A stretch of 64,000 nucleotides of DNA from Pseudomonas lactis. Lineage in GTDB: Bacteria > Pseudomonadota > Gammaproteobacteria > Pseudomonadales > Pseudomonadaceae. The notes beneath the pieces are model-generated. The model saw nothing but the letters and a program-made list of their open reading frames with translations, did no database searches and was not told where the DNA came from. The stretch covers positions 248,001 to 312,000 of the forward strand of contig NZ_JYLO01000006.1 of NCBI RefSeq assembly GCF_001439845.1. The letters run 5' to 3'. Positions 60,190-64,000 of the stretch are shown piece after piece. The translations under genes were made by a program, and so were the position numbers. The first letter of the stretch is position 1. Every line of letters begins with the position of its first letter.

Positions 60190-61758
60190 ATGGAATGGTT
60201 AGCGGATCCCACGGCCTGGCTCGGCCTTGCGACCTTGATTGTGCTGGAACTGGTGCTGGGTATCGACAACCTGGTGTTTATCGCGATCCTGGCGGACAAG
60301 TTGCCGCCGGAGCAGCGTGACCGTGCGCGGTTGATCGGCTTGTCCCTGGCGCTGTTGATGCGCCTGGGCCTGTTGGCGAGTATTTCCTGGTTGGTGACCC
60401 TGACCCAGCCGCTGTTCGAGGTGTTCGACAAGAGCTTCTCGGGCCGTGACCTGATCATGCTGTTCGGCGGTATATTCCTGCTGTTCAAGGCCACCATGGA
60501 ATTGCATGAGCGCCTTGAAGGCCATGTGGCGCAGCACAAGGGCAACGTGGCTTACGCAATGTTCTGGCCGATCGTCGCGCAGATCGTGGTACTGGATGCG
60601 GTGTTCTCCCTCGACGCGGTGATTACCGCCGTGGGCATGGTCGACGAGCTGGCGGTGATGATGATCGCGGTGATCGTGTCCATCGGCCTGATGATCGTGG
60701 CGAGCAAGCCGCTGACCCGTTTCGTCAATGCGCACCCGACCGTGATCATGCTGTGCCTGGGCTTCTTGATGATGATCGGTTTCGCCCTGACCGCTGAAGG
60801 CTTGGGCTTCCATATTCCCAAGGGCTACCTGTACGCGGCCATTGGTTTCTCGATTCTGATCGAGGTGTTCAACCAGATCGCCCGCGCCCGTCGCAAGAAA
60901 TCGGCACAGGGTGTGTTGCCGGTGCGTGAGCGCACTGCCCATGCGGTGATGCGCTTGTTGGGCGGTCGCAGCCTGGCGGTGGAAGAGGTGGGTGAAGAGG
61001 TCGCCGACCTGCTGGGTGAGCCGGATGCTGCGCAGGGCCCGCTGTTTGACCGACGTGAACGGGTGATGATCAGTGGTGTGCTGCAACTGGCCGAGCGGCC
61101 GATTCGCACCCTGATGACGCCAAGGGCCAAGGTTGACTGCATTGACCTGGCGGACGACGCCGAGACGATCCGTCTGAAACTGATGCACTCGTCCTACTCG
61201 CGCCTGCCGTTGATCCGTAACGGTGCGGTGGATGAGCCCCTGGGTTTTGTGCACAAGAAGGAGTTGCTCAAGGAGTACCTGGCCGGTAACGAGCCGAACC
61301 TGGAACACCTGGCGCGTCGGGCGATCAACCTGCTGGAGAGCTTTTCGATCCTCAATGCCCTGGAGCAGATGCGTCAGGAGTCCACCCACATCGCCTTCGT
61401 GATCAACGAATTCGGGGACTTCATGGGCGTGTTGAGCATGACGGACATTCTAGAGTCCATCGCCGGTGAATTGCCCGATGCCAGCGAAATCGAAGGGCCG
61501 GACATTGTCGAGGACGGCGATGGTTTCCGTGCCAATGGTGCCTTGAACCTTAACCTGGTGCGTCAGCGCACGGGCTTCAAGGCGGTGGCGACTGGCGATT
61601 ATCAGACCTTGGCGGGTTTGGTGATGAGCCTGCTCGATCGCCTGCCGGTGGTGGGCGATAGCCTGGAGCATGAAGGCTGGCGTTTGACGGTGGCTGAAGT
61701 GGAGGAGCGTCGAGTGACACAGGTGCATTTGCGCCCTGGCGCGGGTCATAACGACTGA
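60190..61758 (+). CDS. TerC-family membrane protein with CBS and CorC/HlyC domains
   Basis: Encodes 522 residues. Residues about 10-235 are a seven-helix TerC domain ([40 protein letters not shown]), with the paired acidic residues typical of TerC metal transporters. A CBS pair covers about 300-425 ([40 protein letters not shown]), and a CorC/HlyC domain about 440-515. The layout matches E. coli YoaE/YegH. Probably exports or handles a divalent metal such as Mn. The last 182 bp overlap a convergent thioredoxin-like frame. Confidence 0.9.
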   Translation: MEWLADPTAWLGLATLIVLELVLGIDNLVFIAILADKLPPEQRDRARLIGLSLALLMRLGLLASISWLVTLTQPLFEVFDKSFSGRDLIMLFGGIFLLFKATMELHERLEGHVAQHKGNVAYAMFWPIVAQIVVLDAVFSLDAVITAVGMVDELAVMMIAVIVSIGLMIVASKPLTRFVNAHPTVIMLCLGFLMMIGFALTAEGLGFHIPKGYLYAAIGFSILIEVFNQIARARRKKSAQGVLPVRERTAHAVMRLLGGRSLAVEEVGEEVADLLGEPDAAQGPLFDRRERVMISGVLQLAERPIRTLMTPRAKVDCIDLADDAETIRLKLMHSSYSRLPLIRNGAVDEPLGFVHKKELLKEYLAGNEPNLEHLARRAINLLESFSILNALEQMRQESTHIAFVINEFGDFMGVLSMTDILESIAGELPDASEIEGPDIVEDGDGFRANGALNLNLVRQRTGFKAVATGDYQTLAGLVMSLLDRLPVVGDSLEHEGWRLTVAEVEERRVTQVHLRPGAGHND

Positions 61759-62068
61759 AGATGTCCTGCACAAACGGCGCTTGCTCTTCCAGAGGGCCGA
61801 AGCCTTTGAATTTTTCTACCAGGGCGCCATTCAGGTAGATCAGCAGCGTCGGGGTGCCTGTTACGTCAGGGTGCCTCGGCGTGTGCGCGCAATCGACTAC
61901 CAAGCTCACGACTCTGGGATGCTTCCAGGCGTGCAGTTCGAACAAGGGCCCTGCCTGCACGCAGGCAGGGCAGTGTTCGGAAACAAACAGAATGAATACC
62001 GGGCGTGGTGTGTTCAGTAACCGTTCGAACGCCTTGGCGCTGGAAATTCTGCTCGTTGCAACGCCCAT
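61577..62068 (-). CDS. Thioredoxin-like protein, 3' end antisense to the TerC-family gene
   Basis: Encodes 163 residues. Residues about 10-105 have a thioredoxin fold with active-site CPAC ([20 protein letters not shown]) and the cis-Pro loop [19 protein letters not shown]. The remaining residues, about 105-163, are Pro-rich low-complexity sequence that is the reverse strand of the TerC gene end, so the natural stop may have been lost or the tail is a passive extension. The start [12 protein letters not shown] at 62068 has AAGGGGGGATCATC upstream on the minus strand. Its redox partner is unknown. Confidence 0.7.
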   Translation of the reverse strand: MGVATSRISSAKAFERLLNTPRPVFILFVSEHCPACVQAGPLFELHAWKHPRVVSLVVDCAHTPRHPDVTGTPTLLIYLNGALVEKFKGFGPLEEQAPFVQDIFSRYDPRQGANAPVSLDAPPLQPPSNASLHAPGYRPPPAGDRAGSSPNPPRSDNRQSPPP

Positions 62069-62332
62069 GATGATCCCCCCTTCAAGACGCAGTCGTTTTT
62101 CCCAACGCTAAGCCCGCAGATGTGTAGCGTCTACTGTCAACCTTCACAGGTCTGCCGTACCGCTGCGACCCATGAGAGTGCGCAGTAACAGCGCTGTGGG
62201 GCCTTGAGTAGCAAGCCGTGGCAAAGATGCTGTCACGGCGTGGAATTATTCCAATCGTTATCTTGCTGATCTCTAACGACTTTCACCCCAGCATATTTTT
62301 CCTTCAGGACCTGTGGCACACTTTCTGCTGTC

Positions 62333-62372
62333 TATTCCGTTGTTACATACCAAGTTCCGGTATAGCGGAATA
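62333..62372 (+). other. Stem-loop just upstream of the binding-protein gene
   Basis: TATTCCG (62333-62339) pairs with CGGAATA (62366-62372), and inside it ATACC (62347-62351) pairs with GGTAT (62359-62363). It ends 11 bp before the ribosome binding site CTGGAG. It may be an operator or a leader hairpin. The rest of the 326-bp gap (62069-62394) shows nothing identifiable. Confidence 0.5.
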
Positions 62373-62394
62373 CACAATCCCTGGAGTGCTTGTC

Positions 62395-63243
62395 ATGCAT
62401 CACCGACCTTCCGTATTCAAAGCGTGTGTTTTTCTCGTCGTTGCATCGGCTTCCCTCGCCAGCGTGGTGCAGGCGGCGGACAGCAAGCTTGATGATGTGC
62501 TCAAGCGTGGGCACTTGATCGTAGGTACAGGCAGTACCAATGCGCCGTGGCACTTCCAGGGAGCGGATGGCAAGTTGCAGGGATTTGATATCGACATCGG
62601 CCGCATCGTGGCCAAAGGCTTGTTCAATGACCCGAGCAAGGTGGAGTTTGTGGTGCAGTCGTCTGACGCACGTATTCCCAACCTGCTCACCGACAAGGTC
62701 GACATGAGCTGCCAGTTCATTACTGTTACCGCCAGCCGTGCGCAGCAGGTGGCTTTTACCCTGCCGTACTACCGCGAAGGCGTCGGCCTGCTGCTGCCCA
62801 ACAACAGCAAGTACAAGGAAATCGAAGACCTTCAAGCCGCAGGCGATGACGTTACTGTGGCCGTGCTGCAGAACGTGTATGCCGAAGAGCTGGTGCATCA
62901 GGCGCTGCCCAAGGCCAAGGTCGACCAGTACGACAGCGTTGACCTGATGTACCAGGCCGTGAACTCAGGCCGCGCCGATGCCGCCGCCACCGACCAGTCT
63001 TCGGTCAAATACCTGATGGTGCAAAACCCCGGTCGTTATCGCAGCCCGACTTATGCCTGGAGCCCGCAAACCTACGCCTGCGCGGTCAAACGCGGCGACC
63101 AGGACTGGCTGAACTTCGTCAACACCGCTTTGCACGAAGCCATGACCGGTGTGGAGTTCCCCACCTACAAAGCCTCGTTCAAGCAGTGGTTCGGCGTGGA
63201 CCTGCCAGAACCGGCGATTGGTTTTCCCGTGGAATTCAAGTGA
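62395..63243 (+). CDS. Amino-acid ABC transporter periplasmic binding protein
   Basis: Encodes 282 residues from the ATG at 62395. The signal peptide ends near ASVVQA (about residue 27). The mature part is a type-2 binding protein of the polar amino-acid group (LDDVLKRGHLIVGTGSTNAP, GFDIDIGRIVAKGLFNDPSK, RIPNLLTDKVDMSCQFITVT, RADAAATDQSSVKYLM). It is followed by two permease genes, of which the second leaves the window. Ligand not determinable. A strong hairpin (63256-63277) after the stop may keep expression of the binding protein above that of the permeases. Confidence 0.92.
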   Translation: MHHRPSVFKACVFLVVASASLASVVQAADSKLDDVLKRGHLIVGTGSTNAPWHFQGADGKLQGFDIDIGRIVAKGLFNDPSKVEFVVQSSDARIPNLLTDKVDMSCQFITVTASRAQQVAFTLPYYREGVGLLLPNNSKYKEIEDLQAAGDDVTVAVLQNVYAEELVHQALPKAKVDQYDSVDLMYQAVNSGRADAAATDQSSVKYLMVQNPGRYRSPTYAWSPQTYACAVKRGDQDWLNFVNTALHEAMTGVEFPTYKASFKQWFGVDLPEPAIGFPVEFK

Positions 63244-63255
63244 CCCGCAACAATA

Positions 63256-63277
63256 GGGGCGTGCCTGAACACGCCCC
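63256..63277 (+). terminator. Intercistronic hairpin after the binding-protein gene
   Basis: GGGGCGTG (63256-63263) pairs with CACGCCCC (63270-63277) around a 6-base loop. Only two T follow, so partial termination or 3'-end protection is more likely than full termination. Confidence 0.6.
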
Positions 63278-63295
63278 CTTCAGGTGCTGCTGACC

Positions 63296-63958
63296 ATGAA
63301 CTATCAGTTGAACTTTGCCGCCGTCTGGCGTGATTTCGACACCTTGCTGGCAGGACTGGGCCTGGGCCTGCAGTTGGCGTTGCTGTCGATCGCCATCGGC
63401 TGCGTGATCGGCCTGTTGATGGCGTTTGCCATGCTCTCCAGGCACCGCGCGTTGCGTATTTTTGCCTCGGTGTATGTGACGGTGGTGCGCAATACCCCGA
63501 TCCTGGTGTTGATCCTGTTGATCTACTTCGCCTTGCCCTCCCTGGGCATTCGGCTGGACAAGATTCCCTCGTTCATCATCACCCTGTCGCTGTATGCCGG
63601 TGCCTACCTCACCGAAGTGTTCCGCGCAGGCCTGGTGAATATTCCCAAGGGCTTGCGTGAAGCCGGCCTGGCCATCGGCCTGGGCGAATGGCGGATCCGC
63701 GCTTACATCACCGTGCCGGTGATGCTGCGCAACGTGCTGCCGGCGCTGTCGAACAACTTTATCTCGCTGTTCAAGGACACCTCCCTGGCCGCTGCGATCG
63801 CGGTGCCGGAGCTGACCTATTACGCCCGCAAGATCAACGTCGAAAGCTACCGGGTGATTGAAACCTGGCTGGTCACGACCGCGCTCTACGTGGCTGCCTG
63901 TTACCTGATTGCCATGCTGCTCCGTTACCTGGAACAGCGTTTGGCGATCCGTCGTTAA
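63296..63958 (+). CDS. Amino-acid ABC transporter permease (HisM/GlnP type)
   Basis: Encodes 220 residues from the ATG at 63296. Hydrophobic segments at about 20-48, 55-85 and 180-210 (LQLALLSIAIGCVIGLLMAF, VTVVRNTPILVLILLIYFAL, TTALYVAACYLIAMLLRYLE). The family's cytoplasmic loop is present (EAGLAIGLGEWRIRAYITVP). It should pair with the next permease to form the channel. Confidence 0.93.
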   Translation: MNYQLNFAAVWRDFDTLLAGLGLGLQLALLSIAIGCVIGLLMAFAMLSRHRALRIFASVYVTVVRNTPILVLILLIYFALPSLGIRLDKIPSFIITLSLYAGAYLTEVFRAGLVNIPKGLREAGLAIGLGEWRIRAYITVPVMLRNVLPALSNNFISLFKDTSLAAAIAVPELTYYARKINVESYRVIETWLVTTALYVAACYLIAMLLRYLEQRLAIRR

Positions 63959-63970
63959 GGAAGGGGTTGC

Positions 63971-64000
63971 ATGTACGAATCCCCCAGTTGGCTGCATGAA
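63971..64000 (+). CDS. Second amino-acid ABC permease (start only)
   Basis: The ATG at 63971 begins MYESPSWLHE, 12 bp after the first permease stop, with AAGGAAGG as ribosome binding site. Only ten codons are inside the window. Identity rests on position and the short start. Confidence 0.6.
   Translation, partial: MYESPSWLHE

Overview
This window is chromosomal DNA of a Pseudomonas, most likely from the P. fluorescens group. The support is high GC, a lexA2-imuA-imuB-dnaE2 mutagenesis cassette, a thiol dioxygenase/rhodanese pair resembling P. aeruginosa PA2602-PA2603, many REP/REPIN palindromes built on GTAGGAGCGAGC or GTGGGAGCTGGC, and a gene content typical of soil and plant-associated pseudomonads. 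I see no rRNA, tRNA, phage, insertion sequence or CRISPR array. Family assignments come from reading the translated sequences; no database search was run.

Layout. 0-10 kb: a partial winged-helix/ATPase regulator, small AraC and LysR regulators, a three-gene operon (ABM-domain membrane protein, YtcJ-like amidohydrolase, isochorismatase-like hydrolase), another LysR, and an AraC regulator joined to a membrane protein with a degenerate GGDEF motif. 10.8-17.4 kb: a phytate system of TonB-dependent receptor, beta-propeller phytase, and a private TolQ/ExbB, TolR/ExbD and TonB set, with Pho-box-like sites before the receptor and before the energiser genes. 17.5-25.4 kb: a six-gene leftward organosulfur operon (thiol dioxygenase, four-domain rhodanese, sulfonate-type binding protein, flavin monooxygenase, SfnB-like acyl-CoA dehydrogenase, D-2-hydroxyacid dehydrogenase) with a divergent LysR. 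25.8-29.8 kb: DeoR regulator, FMN 2-hydroxyacid dehydrogenase, lipase-like hydrolase, nudK. 30.3-40.5 kb: lexA2-imuA-imuB-dnaE2, then a hybrid histidine kinase coupled to a UvrA2-type ATPase.

40.6-50.5 kb: transketolase, a DUF465 protein, a 2-oxoadipate dioxygenase (hglS), a large GH63-type glucosidase broken by one amber codon, an SCP2 protein, a histidine phosphatase and sohB. 50.6-59.8 kb: a sugar-alcohol catabolic cluster (DhaL and DhaK kinase subunits, zinc alcohol dehydrogenase, SDR, ribose-type ABC importer, RpiB-like isomerase, SorC regulator) that best fits tetritol/erythrulose use. 60-64 kb: a TerC/CBS/CorC membrane protein, a thioredoxin-like gene convergent with it, and the start of an amino-acid ABC importer.

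The most interesting material has two parts. One is a dispersed intergenic element of about 370-550 bp present four times (10.2, 25.4, 29.8 and 43.3 kb). Its stems and a loop-to-downstream pairing are kept by compensatory changes between copies, so it looks like a selected structure rather than inert repeat DNA. The other is the phytate module with Pho-box-like sites and its own energiser. REP elements also enter genes: one REPIN forms about 30 codons of the SfnB-like gene, and two genes take their stop codon from a REP.
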